Shown: piece after piece, positions 18,111 through 26,342 of the stretch
Numbering within the stretch: the first letter of the stretch is position 1
Layout of the letters: every line of letters begins with the position of its first letter
Assembly (NCBI GenBank): GCA_934437985.1
Contig: CAKSBI010000004.1
Location: forward strand, 21,717 to 85,716
Origin: an uncultured Lachnospiraceae bacterium
GTDB taxonomy: Bacteria > Bacillota > Clostridia > Lachnospirales > Lachnospiraceae
DNA: 64,000 nucleotides
Direction: 5' to 3'
Notes under the pieces: model-generated
Databases searched by the model: none
The model's input: only the letters and a program-made list of their open reading frames with translations
Told to the model about the DNA's origin: nothing
Made by a program: the position numbers and the translations under genes

Positions 18111-18680
18111 ATGGCAATTAAAATATATATTGACCAGGGGCATGGTCCAACAGTCAATACAGGCGCAGAAGGTTTCGGCCTGTATGAACAGGATATTACA
18201 TACATGATTGGGGCGTATCTTGCGGATATTCTCGACTCTGATTACAGATTTGAAGCGAGAACCTCAAGAAATTCCATAAATGATGACGTCGGGACTAATA
18301 ACAGCTCCAGTCTCAGAATAAGAGTGGCAGAGGCCAACAGCTGGCCTGCCGATTATTTTATAAGTATCCATTGCAATGCCAATGTTAATCCGCAGATAAA
18401 CGGAACCGAGTGTTATGTTTACTCTCTTGATTCCGATGCATATTATCTTGGTAATAATATTGTCAATGAAATTGTAAGACGTGTCGGCACAAAAAACAAC
18501 GGTGTCTTTTCCAATCCTTCACTTTATGTTCTCAGGTTTACACAGATGACATCCGTGCTGGTTGAGCTGGCATACATAAGTAATTTTAACGACTCGGTAA
18601 AACTGGTGTACGACCAGTACCAGTTTGCTTATGGCATCTATGTCGGACTGCTTAACTATCTGGGACTGCCACAGCTCTGA
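18111..18680 (+). CDS. N-acetylmuramoyl-L-alanine amidase (Amidase_3), no signal peptide
   Basis: The zinc amidase fold cleaves the bond between muramic acid and the peptide stem. The product is 189 residues from the ATG at 18111, preceded by AAAGGTG; a longer frame from 18051 adds a non-signal extension. Metal and catalytic residues are visible: His in IDQGHGP, Glu in GLYEQD, His in ISIHCNANVN, and the catalytic Glu in SVLVELAYISN near residue 145. There is no signal peptide, wall-binding repeat or linker, so export is unexplained. It may be released by lysis, used by a holin system, or secreted non-classically. No phage genes are near. The gene stands alone between a divergent membrane-protein gene and htpG. 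Confidence 0.85.
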   Translation: MAIKIYIDQGHGPTVNTGAEGFGLYEQDITYMIGAYLADILDSDYRFEARTSRNSINDDVGTNNSSSLRIRVAEANSWPADYFISIHCNANVNPQINGTECYVYSLDSDAYYLGNNIVNEIVRRVGTKNNGVFSNPSLYVLRFTQMTSVLVELAYISNFNDSVKLVYDQYQFAYGIYVGLLNYLGLPQL

Positions 18681-18719
18681 AAAGCCGCCTTTATCTGCTT
18701 TATACTTTTTTACAAATAT

Positions 18720-18766
18720 ATAATGACCGGCATGGGCTTAATATCAGCCATTCAGCCGGTCATTAT
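18720..18766. terminator. Hairpin between amidase and htpG
   Basis: A perfect 12-base inverted repeat (ATAATGACCGGC at 18720-18731 with its complement at 18755-18766) lies in the convergent gap. There is an inner GGCT/AGCC stem as well. Neither strand shows a long T-run, so it may work as a weak bidirectional terminator or as a 3' stabilising hairpin. Confidence 0.55.
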
Positions 18767-18819
18767 AATACATTTCATGCCTTATACCATTAATAACCAC
18801 GGCCGGAGGCCATCCGATA

Positions 18820-20919
18820 TTAACGGTTGGCAAGGAGCATCATTATCTCATTACTTCTTGCAACAAACTCTGTCATCGCTTCTGAGGCAAGAGGCTTATG
18901 GATTATCATTGCAAGGTCATAAAGCTGCTTACAGAACATATCTGTATTTTCGCCATCCTTATTATCAAGAATATATTTAACAAGCTCATTATTGGCATTA
19001 AGAACGAGTGTCTCCCCACCGCCGAACATATCCATTCCCATTGCCATTCCGCCTGCGGCATACATCTTCATCATATCATTCATTCTTCTTGTCTCTTCAG
19101 ACAGGGTGACCATTGAGGCAATCTTTTCATTCTTAAGCTTCTTAACCTGGACAGAAAGCTTATCATTGCCAAGTGCCTTTTTAAATATCTCTGTAAGCTC
19201 ATTAGCTGTCTTCTCCCACTCTTCGCCCTCAGCCTTATCTTCCATAGCCTCAGTTACATCAGCATCAATCCTCTTAAAACTTATGTCATCCTGCTGCTGT
19301 TCAAGCTGTTGGATAAATGGCTGGTCAATATTATGTGTAAGAACAAGTGCATCCATATTCTGCTCACGGAACATGTTCACATACTGACTCTGCTGGATAG
19401 GATCAGTTACATAATATACATTTTTCTTATCCTTTTCTCCACCTTCCGAATCATCCTTTGTGTCACCATCAACAACATCTGCTTCTACCTTGCTGCCATC
19501 CTCATCCACAGCCTCCTGTGCAGACTCTTCTTCACCATACATAGCAGTGATATACTCCGGAAGTGTAAGGAATTTGTCATCAAGATTCTTAAAGATTATA
19601 TAATCCTTCATCTTCTCCCTGAACTTCTCATCCTTAAGGCATCCATACTTGATAAACGGACTGATATCATCCCAGAACTTCTCATAATTCTCACGGTCTA
19701 CCTTGTACATTCCTGCAAGCTTGTCAGCAACCTTCTTGGTAATGTAGTCTGATATTTTCTTAACAAACCCATCATTCTGAAGCGCACTTCTTGAAACATT
19801 GAGCGGCAGGTCCGGACAATCAATAACACCCTTAAGAAGCATTAAGAACTCAGGAATAACTTCCTTAATGTTATCAGCTATGAATACCTGGTTGTTATAC
19901 AACTTGATAACTCCCTCAAGATTATCGTATTCTGTGTTAAGCTTAGGGAAGTATAAGATTCCTTTAAGATTAAAAGGATAATCCATGTTAAGATGTATCC
20001 AGAACAGCGGTTCCCTGTAATCCCTAAAAACCTTGCGGTAGAATTCCTTATACTCATCATCAGTTACTTCATTAGGATGCTTAGTCCATAACGGATGGAT
20101 ATCGCTGATTGAGACAGGACGCTTATTAATCTTCGCCTTCTCTTTACTTGGTGAAATCTCAACAGTCTCTTTAGTTCCATCTTCCTTCTCACGCTCTTCA
20201 GTCTTAGCTTCTTCAGTAAAACGCTCTACAACAACATCATCATCCCTGATATCAGCAGCATCAATAGTCTCATACTGCTGCTCCTCATTCTCCTTGTGGA
20301 GGAAAATCTCAACAGGCATAAATGAACAATACTTATCAAGCACTTCACGTACTCTGTATTCATTGGCGAATTCCGTACTATCCTCGTTAAGATGGAGCGT
20401 TATCGTTGTACCTGTGCTCTTACGCTCTCCACCCTTCATTGAGAACTCCATTCCGCCATCCGATTCCCAGAATACCGGTTCAGAACCTTCTTTATATGAA
20501 AGAGTATCGATCGTAACAGTATCTGCAACCATGAATGCCGAATAAAAGCCAAGTCCGAAATGACCTATGATCTGTTCATCATTTGCCTTGTCCTTGTACT
20601 TCTCAATAAAATCAGCTGCACCAGAAAATGCGATCTGGTTAATATATTCCTTAACTTCATCGGCAGTCATACCAATACCATTGTCTTCAAATACAATAGT
20701 CTTATTCTCCGGGCTTACAGTGACATTAACAGCCGGCTTGTAATCATCCGGAATATCATACTCACCCATAATATCAAGCTTCTTAATCTTCGTAATAGCA
20801 TCGCAGCCATTAGATACAAGCTCCCTCACAAATATGTCATGGTCTGAATACAGCCACTTTTTAATTATAGGGAAAATATTTTCTGAATCAATTGATAAAT
20901 TACCCTGTTCTTCTCTCAT
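18820..20919 (-). CDS. htpG: Hsp90-family chaperone HtpG
   Basis: This cytoplasmic ATP-driven chaperone is 699 residues, longer than the roughly 625 of E. coli HtpG. The GHKL ATP site is complete: ELVSNGCDAITKI near residue 35 with a conserved pocket, EDNGIGMT near 80, and IGHFGLGFYSAFMVAD near 118. The middle domain has LNVSRSALQND near 355. An acidic, Lys-rich insert (about residues 470-495) and a charged insert near 235-260 account for the extra length, and such inserts are common in Clostridia. The start at 20919 follows AAAGGAG. A TTGACA promoter and a CIRCE operator lie upstream, pointing to HrcA control, which is not universal for htpG. Confidence 0.95.
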   Translation of the reverse strand: MREEQGNLSIDSENIFPIIKKWLYSDHDIFVRELVSNGCDAITKIKKLDIMGEYDIPDDYKPAVNVTVSPENKTIVFEDNGIGMTADEVKEYINQIAFSGAADFIEKYKDKANDEQIIGHFGLGFYSAFMVADTVTIDTLSYKEGSEPVFWESDGGMEFSMKGGERKSTGTTITLHLNEDSTEFANEYRVREVLDKYCSFMPVEIFLHKENEEQQYETIDAADIRDDDVVVERFTEEAKTEEREKEDGTKETVEISPSKEKAKINKRPVSISDIHPLWTKHPNEVTDDEYKEFYRKVFRDYREPLFWIHLNMDYPFNLKGILYFPKLNTEYDNLEGVIKLYNNQVFIADNIKEVIPEFLMLLKGVIDCPDLPLNVSRSALQNDGFVKKISDYITKKVADKLAGMYKVDRENYEKFWDDISPFIKYGCLKDEKFREKMKDYIIFKNLDDKFLTLPEYITAMYGEEESAQEAVDEDGSKVEADVVDGDTKDDSEGGEKDKKNVYYVTDPIQQSQYVNMFREQNMDALVLTHNIDQPFIQQLEQQQDDISFKRIDADVTEAMEDKAEGEEWEKTANELTEIFKKALGNDKLSVQVKKLKNEKIASMVTLSEETRRMNDMMKMYAAGGMAMGMDMFGGGETLVLNANNELVKYILDNKDGENTDMFCKQLYDLAMIIHKPLASEAMTEFVARSNEIMMLLANR

Positions 20920-20960
20920 AATGTGACATCTCCTTTTGAGTTATTAATTCGATACCTGTA

Positions 20961-20989
20961 ATGATAACTCGCAATAACAGCCATGTCAA
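20961..20989 (-). promoter_or_regulatory. Promoter of htpG
   Basis: On the minus strand TTGACA and TATCAT are separated by exactly 17 bases, about 40 bases before the htpG start. The CIRCE element ends only eight bases upstream of the -35 box. Confidence 0.65.
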
Positions 20990-20996
20990 GGCTTTT

Positions 20997-21023
20997 TTGG
21001 CACTCATCAGAACCGAGTGCTAA
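20997..21023. promoter_or_regulatory. CIRCE operator (HrcA binding site)
   Basis: The site reads TTGGCACTC, nine bases, GAGTGCTAA. This matches the CIRCE consensus (TTAGCACTC-N9-GAGTGCTAA) at 17 of 18 arm positions. HrcA binds CIRCE and represses class I heat-shock genes such as groESL and dnaK. Here the site lies between htpG (-) and the GH13-like gene (+), nearer htpG. It could also touch the divergent promoter at 21071, about 48 bases away. Confidence 0.9.
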
Positions 21024-21070
21024 TAATCTGATATGTCTGTCTCACGTAACTGCCGAATTATCTATTTTAC

Positions 21071-21099
21071 TTGTTAAACACATGAATAAACTGTATACT
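21071..21099 (+). promoter_or_regulatory. Promoter of the GH13-like gene
   Basis: TTGTTA (21071-21076), 17 bases, then TATACT (21094-21099) gives a predicted start near 21106 and a 34-base leader. The ribosome site ACAGGAG precedes the ATG at 21140. Confidence 0.65.
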
Positions 21100-21139
21100 A
21101 ATTGTAAACTGGAATTAAAAATGCTTACAGGAGATTAAG

Positions 21140-22957
21140 ATGAATAACAACAGACTGCTTCAACCGTACCCGCTTGGAATTACAGAATTTGACAACAATA
21201 TAAAATTCTCATTTGCAGGCGGTAATGCCGGACAATGTACACTTCATATTTTTAAAAAAGGCTCTGAAAACCCATTTATTTCGATAGATATGGATACGCA
21301 TAATAAGATGGGGGATGTATTTTCATGTCTTGTTGATAAGTCGGTATTTAATAAACGCCCTGACGCATGTTATGAATATATATATGAAATAAATGGCCGG
21401 AACTACACAGACCCTTATGCCCCACAGATCTCAGGAAGAAATGTCTTTGGCAGGCTCCCGGGGGCGGTACGCGGCCAGATAAGATTTGACCGGAATACTG
21501 TTAATTGTGTCAGCAGACCGGTTTATGATGCACATGAACTTATCATATATCAGATGCATATCCGTGGTTTTACCAGACACCGCAGCTCCAAAGTAAAGCA
21601 TAAGGGAACATATTCCGGGATAACCGAGAAGGCAGACCACCTTAAGCAGCTTGGTATCAACTGTGTCCTGCTGCTTCCAGCCTATGAATATAACGAAATA
21701 ATCAGCGAGCCTGCCCCTGTCGGCCTTCCCGATTATATTGAATATGAAGATACACACCGTGTTAATTATTGGGGATATACAACAGATGCATTCTACATGG
21801 CACCAAAGGCATCATACTCGTCTTCCCCCGACCACGCTGCAGATGAATTTTCAAATATGGTTGCCACGCTTCATAACAATGGCATTATGGTGCTTATGGA
21901 TATGCATTTTCCTTCATGGGCACATTCAGGATATGTATGTGACTGTATAAGAAACTGGGTTATCAACTACCAGATTGACGGTTTCAGGGTCAACCAGGAT
22001 GTAATAGACACAAGCTTATTAACACGTGATCCGGTCCTTTCAGGCATCATTTTGCTTGGTAATTACTGGAATAACCAGTGTGATGTGCTTCCGGCAGGCA
22101 CGTCAGACCTTATCCCATCTTCCGGCTGCCGGCTTGTACACTGTAATGATGGATTCCTTGTAAAGATCCGCCAGTTCATCAGGGGTGACATTAATAATGT
22201 CTGGGAACTCTTTGACAAACTTGTCGAAGGTGATTACCATTACCACGATATTGAATCCGTCAATTATGTTGCTACGGTTAACGGATTCACCCTTAATGAT
22301 TCCGTGTCATATATTATGAAACACAATGAGGATAATAATGAAAATAACCGTGATGGCACGGATTACAATTATAGTGTCAACTATGGAGTGGAGGGAAAAA
22401 CAAGGCGCAAAAAGATAAATGAACAGAGAGTCCGCACTATAAGGAATGAGCTTATGCTGCTTATGATATCAAGCGGCATTCCGATGCTGCTCGCCGGTGA
22501 TGAGATGTATAATTCACAAAATGGCAATAACAATGCATATTGCCAGGACAATGATATCTCATGGCTTAATTGGAGCAAGGCAGCCAAAGATCCATCACTC
22601 ATCCAATATATCAGAACACTCACCGCATTTCGCAAAGATTATATAATAGGTAATAAACGTGGTTATACAAGACTAACTATTAATAACCATGCCACTATTC
22701 CTAATATATCATACCACGGCAGAGAGCCATGGTCGACCGGGCAGTGCTCCGCCAACAGGGCGGGCGGCGTGCTTATATCAGATAAAGGTCTCTATATTGC
22801 TGTCAACCTTCAGGATTATGCATATAGCTTTGAACTGCCTGTGCTTGAAGACTCCTGCATATGGAAGGCTTCCTGCTGGTCTTCACCCAATCCGCCAAAA
22901 GGCTTTATTGTCGAGCCTGATTCAATTGCTGTATTCACGAGGGAACCCGAACAGTAA
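21140..22957 (+). CDS. GlgX/isoamylase-like GH13 protein with all catalytic acids replaced
   Basis: The 605-residue product follows the glycogen debranching (GlgX, GH13_11) layout: an N-terminal beta-sandwich (CBM48-like, residues 1-105), a TIM barrel (130-520) and a C-terminal sandwich. Fold motifs are clear: IIYQMHIRGFT near residue 135, HLKQLGINCVLLLPAYEY near 165, NRDGTDYNYSVNYGVEG near 395, and IPMLLAGDEMYNSQNGNNNAYCQ near 450. The active site is not kept. The nucleophile motif GFRxD reads GFRVN, the acid/base motif AEPWD reads GNYWN, the HDGFTL motif reads VNGFTL, and the DVVYNH loop reads DMHFPS. The frame is otherwise intact, so it looks like a selected pseudoenzyme, perhaps glycan-binding or regulatory. 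No glg operon is adjacent. Confidence 0.85.
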   Translation: MNNNRLLQPYPLGITEFDNNIKFSFAGGNAGQCTLHIFKKGSENPFISIDMDTHNKMGDVFSCLVDKSVFNKRPDACYEYIYEINGRNYTDPYAPQISGRNVFGRLPGAVRGQIRFDRNTVNCVSRPVYDAHELIIYQMHIRGFTRHRSSKVKHKGTYSGITEKADHLKQLGINCVLLLPAYEYNEIISEPAPVGLPDYIEYEDTHRVNYWGYTTDAFYMAPKASYSSSPDHAADEFSNMVATLHNNGIMVLMDMHFPSWAHSGYVCDCIRNWVINYQIDGFRVNQDVIDTSLLTRDPVLSGIILLGNYWNNQCDVLPAGTSDLIPSSGCRLVHCNDGFLVKIRQFIRGDINNVWELFDKLVEGDYHYHDIESVNYVATVNGFTLNDSVSYIMKHNEDNNENNRDGTDYNYSVNYGVEGKTRRKKINEQRVRTIRNELMLLMISSGIPMLLAGDEMYNSQNGNNNAYCQDNDISWLNWSKAAKDPSLIQYIRTLTAFRKDYIIGNKRGYTRLTINNHATIPNISYHGREPWSTGQCSANRAGGVLISDKGLYIAVNLQDYAYSFELPVLEDSCIWKASCWSSPNPPKGFIVEPDSIAVFTREPEQ

Positions 22958-23296
22958 TTAATAATGCTGCCCTTAAAGCAATATTTTATACATTTATATG
23001 CGCTGCCGCAGATTTAATAAAAAATATATTGCATTTTTTCGGAATTCAAGTAAAATGTATTTTGTATATGCATTCATACGAATATATATTTTATGCGGCT
23101 ATATAATTAAATGATGCCAGGGTCAAAAGGTCTAAACCCACATGAGCTCGCTCATAGGTGGGTGAAAGGCCTTGGGATCCGCCCCGATATGAGCATAAAA
23201 GTGGGATGATAATCCCACGATATGCGAATATTGGATAAGTTATATTTAATATTTTAAGGATTATATTTAAGTTTTATGTAAGAAAGGATAGATTTC
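22958..23296 (+). other. Long gap before the ABC-F gene: AT-rich leader and a folded RNA candidate
   Basis: No credible gene is present. The first 160 bases are AT-rich with several -10-like strings. The centre (23127-23234) is a two-hairpin structure listed separately, and the last 60 bases are AT-rich ahead of the ribosome site AGAAAGGA. Confidence 0.5.
23127..23234 (+). ncRNA. Candidate structured leader RNA (two composite hairpins) upstream of the ABC-F gene
   Basis: Two hairpins stand side by side. The first pairs 23127-23133 with 23167-23173 (AAGGTCT/AGGCCTT), then ACCCAC with GTGGGT, then ATGAGC with GCTCAT. The second pairs 23184-23190 with 23228-23234 (CCGATAT/ATATTGG, one G-U), then a GA/GA internal loop, GCATA with TATGC, and finally GTGGGAT-GATA-ATCCCAC. 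Every helix is nearly perfect, far more than expected by chance in this AT-rich gap, and the GC content stands out. It ends 62 bases before the ABC-F start. It does not match any riboswitch consensus I recognise. It could be a cis-regulator, an independent small RNA or a copy of a repeated element. Confidence 0.5.
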
Positions 23297-24907
23297 ATGA
23301 TTCAGGCAAGTAATGTTACTATACGGTTTGGCAAAAAGCCTTTATTTGAAGATGTTAACATTAAGTTTACAGAAGGCAACTGCTATGGACTTATCGGTGC
23401 CAACGGTGCCGGAAAGTCTACATTTCTCAAGGTTCTTTCAGGTGAATTAGAGCCAAATAAGGGTGAGATAATCATTACCCCGGGAGAGCGTCTCTCAGTC
23501 CTTGAGCAGGATCATTTCAAATATGATGAATATCCTGTGCTCGACACAGTCATTATGGGTAACAGACGCTTATATGATATCATGAAAGAAAAGGAAGCCA
23601 TCTACGCAAAGGAAGATTTTACTGATGAAGATGGAATACGTGCCAGCGAGCTTGAGGGCGAATTTGCAACAATGAACGGTTGGGAGGCAGAATCAGATGC
23701 TGCTACCCTTCTTAACGGTCTCGGCATTGATACAGAATACCATTATAAGCTGATGGGTGAGCTTGAAGGACCTGTCAAGGTAAAGGTACTTCTGGCACAG
23801 GCCCTTTTTGGTAATCCTGATATCCTGCTTCTTGATGAGCCTACCAACCACCTTGATCTTGATGCCATCGAATGGCTAGAGGAGTTCCTTATTAACTTTG
23901 AAAATACTGTCATTGTTGTATCCCATGACAGATATTTCCTTAACAAAGTATGTACACACACAGCGGATATCGATTATGCCAAGATTGAGCTGTACGCAGG
24001 TAACTACGACTTCTGGTATGAGTCCAGCCAGCTTATGATCAAGCAGATGAAAGAGGCTAACAAGAAAAAAGAAGAAAAGATCAAGGAGCTTCAGGAATTC
24101 ATCCAGAGATTCAGTGCCAATGCTTCCAAGTCAAAGCAGGCTACTTCAAGAAAACGTGCCCTTGAAAAGATTCAGCTTGATGACATCCGTCCTTCGAGCA
24201 GAAAGTATCCTTATATTGATTTCAAGCCTAACAGGGAGATCGGTAACGAGGTGCTTACAGTAGAGAATCTTTCAAAGACTATCGATGGTGTAAAAGTACT
24301 TGATAATATATCATTTACCGTCGGCCACGATGATAAAATTGCATTTGTCGGCAACCAGACACTTGCCATCACAACATTATATAAGATTCTTTCAGGTGAA
24401 TTAGAGCCTGATGAGGGAACATACAAATGGGGAGTTACTACTTCACATTCATATTTTCCAAAAGATAATACCGAATACTTCAACCGTGAAGAGACCATTG
24501 TTGACTGGCTTATGCCATATTCCCCTGAAAAGGACGCAACATATGTCAGGGGATTTCTTGGACGAATGCTGTTTGCAGGTGATGATGGCATCAAGAAGGT
24601 TAATGTACTTTCCGGAGGAGAGCGTGTACGTGTCATGCTTTCCAAGATGATGATGCTGGGTTCTAATATCCTTATTCTTGATGAGCCGACTAACCACCTT
24701 GATATGGAAAGTATCACGGCACTGAACAACGGACTTATTAAGTTCCCTGGTGTAATCCTGTTCACATCACAGGATCATCAGTTCATCCAGACCATTGCCA
24801 ACAGAATAATCGAGATTACACCTAATGGTATCATTGATAAGGTTTCAACATATGATGAATACCTTGACAGTGATGAGATGGCACGCAAGCGTCAGGCACT
24901 TTCATAA
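23297..24907 (+). CDS. ABC-F family ATPase (YkpA/YbiT type)
   Basis: ABC-F proteins are soluble twin-ATPase factors that act on the ribosome in translation or antibiotic protection. The 536-residue product has no membrane segments. The first ATPase domain has Walker A GANGAGKST near residue 37 and Walker B ILLLDEPTNHLDL near 180; the linker near residues 245-295 is Lys-rich. The second domain has a canonical signature LSGGERVRV and Walker B near residue 440-460. The first signature is degenerate (ELEGPVKVKV) and the second Walker A lacks its lysine (GNQTLAITT), so only one composite ATP site looks competent. This asymmetry is typical of the YkpA/YbiT branch. It follows the structured RNA candidate. 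Antibiotic resistance is not indicated. Confidence 0.9.
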   Translation: MIQASNVTIRFGKKPLFEDVNIKFTEGNCYGLIGANGAGKSTFLKVLSGELEPNKGEIIITPGERLSVLEQDHFKYDEYPVLDTVIMGNRRLYDIMKEKEAIYAKEDFTDEDGIRASELEGEFATMNGWEAESDAATLLNGLGIDTEYHYKLMGELEGPVKVKVLLAQALFGNPDILLLDEPTNHLDLDAIEWLEEFLINFENTVIVVSHDRYFLNKVCTHTADIDYAKIELYAGNYDFWYESSQLMIKQMKEANKKKEEKIKELQEFIQRFSANASKSKQATSRKRALEKIQLDDIRPSSRKYPYIDFKPNREIGNEVLTVENLSKTIDGVKVLDNISFTVGHDDKIAFVGNQTLAITTLYKILSGELEPDEGTYKWGVTTSHSYFPKDNTEYFNREETIVDWLMPYSPEKDATYVRGFLGRMLFAGDDGIKKVNVLSGGERVRVMLSKMMMLGSNILILDEPTNHLDMESITALNNGLIKFPGVILFTSQDHQFIQTIANRIIEITPNGIIDKVSTYDEYLDSDEMARKRQALS

Positions 24908-25031
24908 CAGGCAATATACAGCACACTTATTGACCAAGCCTGCATTGTATTTTAACTGCTACTTAACGGTATCGGTTCATATATACTTTATTATATTATT
25001 TATTATTTAAGAAAATGGAGTTGATTATACT

Positions 25032-26342
25032 ATGGATCCTAGTGACGTCGCGACTATTATAATTATCGCAGTATTACTTATACTTTCATCATTTTTCTCT
25101 TCTGCAGAGACTGCCCTTACTACAGTCAGTAAGATGAAGATCCGCAGTCTTGCCGAAGAGGGTAATAAACGTGCTAAAACAGTAGCAAAACTTATTGAAG
25201 ACCCCAGCAAAATGTTAAGCTCTGTATTGATATGCAACAATGTCGTTAACCTGTCTGCATCTTCAATATCCACCTCTTTTGCATATCATATATGTACAGA
25301 TAAGCTTGGTCTTGCCAATAATACAAGTATCGGTGCCGGTATTGCTACCGGAATAATTACGGTTCTTGTCCTTATTTTTGGTGAAATAACCCCAAAATCA
25401 ATTGCAACAGTATATTCAGAAAAGCTTGCATTAGCTTTTGCAGATATAATATACTTTATCACACAGTTACTTACCCCTGCTATATTTCTTGTAAATATCC
25501 TGTCAGGTGCAATTCTTAAGCTGTTCAGAATTGACCTTACCAACCGTCCTTCCCAGATAACCGAAGATGAACTTATGACTATATTTGATGTCAGCCACGA
25601 GGAAGGTGTTATTGAGTCCGAAGAACATGAGATGATCACTAACGTTGTTGAATTCGGGGATTCCCAGGTCAAAGACGTTATGATACCGCGTATGGAGGTT
25701 GCTGTCCTGTCTGTTGACAGTACATACACAGGACTTCTCGAAGCGTTTGCAGAGCATAAGTTTTCAAGAATGCCTGTTTACAGTGAACGTGTTGACAATA
25801 TTATCGGTACAATTAATCTGAAGGATGTCTTCTTCTTCCATGGTTCACCTGATACTTTTAATGTACAGGATCTTGTACGGGAACCATACATCACATACGA
25901 ATATAAGAAAACATCCGAGCTATTCGTCGAAATGCGCCGTGATTATATATCAATGGCTATTGTTCTTGATGAATATGGTGCTTTCTCCGGAATAATAACA
26001 CTTGAAGATCTTATTGAAGAGATTGTCGGTGAAATCCGCGATGAATATGATGTTGAAGAAGAAGATTCCATTACCAAATTATCTGATACCGAGTATATAG
26101 TTGCCGGATACACTAACCTTAATGATATTAATGATGAGCTTGGACTCTCAATCGAATCTGTTGACTATGATTCAATCGGCGGGCATGTAATTAATCTTCT
26201 TTCAGATTTTCCTAATGAAGGTGAAACAGCTGAGGATGACCAGGCATATTACACAGTGCTTGAGGTTGATAATAAGTCTATTGACAAAATACACATTCGT
26301 TTAAAGCCACGTTCTGATAAAAATCAGGACGATGATGATTAA
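25032..26342 (+). CDS. CNNM/CorC-HlyC family membrane transporter
   Basis: The 436-residue product has the CNNM/CorB layout. A DUF21 membrane domain (about residues 1-185) has helices at roughly 5-25, 65-90, 95-115 and 130-160. It is followed by a short acidic linker and two CBS domains (about 205-325, with VKDVMIPRMEVAVLS and MAIVLDEYGAFSGIITLEDLIEEIVGEI). The small CorC/HlyC C-terminal domain (about 345-425) ends in an acidic tail (DDDD). Family members export or sense magnesium and other divalent cations. The start at 25032 follows AAATGGAG. The 3' end overlaps the convergent ParA-like gene by 65 bases. Confidence 0.9.
   Translation: MDPSDVATIIIIAVLLILSSFFSSAETALTTVSKMKIRSLAEEGNKRAKTVAKLIEDPSKMLSSVLICNNVVNLSASSISTSFAYHICTDKLGLANNTSIGAGIATGIITVLVLIFGEITPKSIATVYSEKLALAFADIIYFITQLLTPAIFLVNILSGAILKLFRIDLTNRPSQITEDELMTIFDVSHEEGVIESEEHEMITNVVEFGDSQVKDVMIPRMEVAVLSVDSTYTGLLEAFAEHKFSRMPVYSERVDNIIGTINLKDVFFFHGSPDTFNVQDLVREPYITYEYKKTSELFVEMRRDYISMAIVLDEYGAFSGIITLEDLIEEIVGEIRDEYDVEEEDSITKLSDTEYIVAGYTNLNDINDELGLSIESVDYDSIGGHVINLLSDFPNEGETAEDDQAYYTVLEVDNKSIDKIHIRLKPRSDKNQDDDD

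Noticed and set aside
23127-23234. Known riboswitch class (TPP, FMN, SAM, c-di-GMP-I, ZTP, fluoride, guanidine)
   Set aside because: None of the conserved core strings of these classes could be found in the two hairpins.
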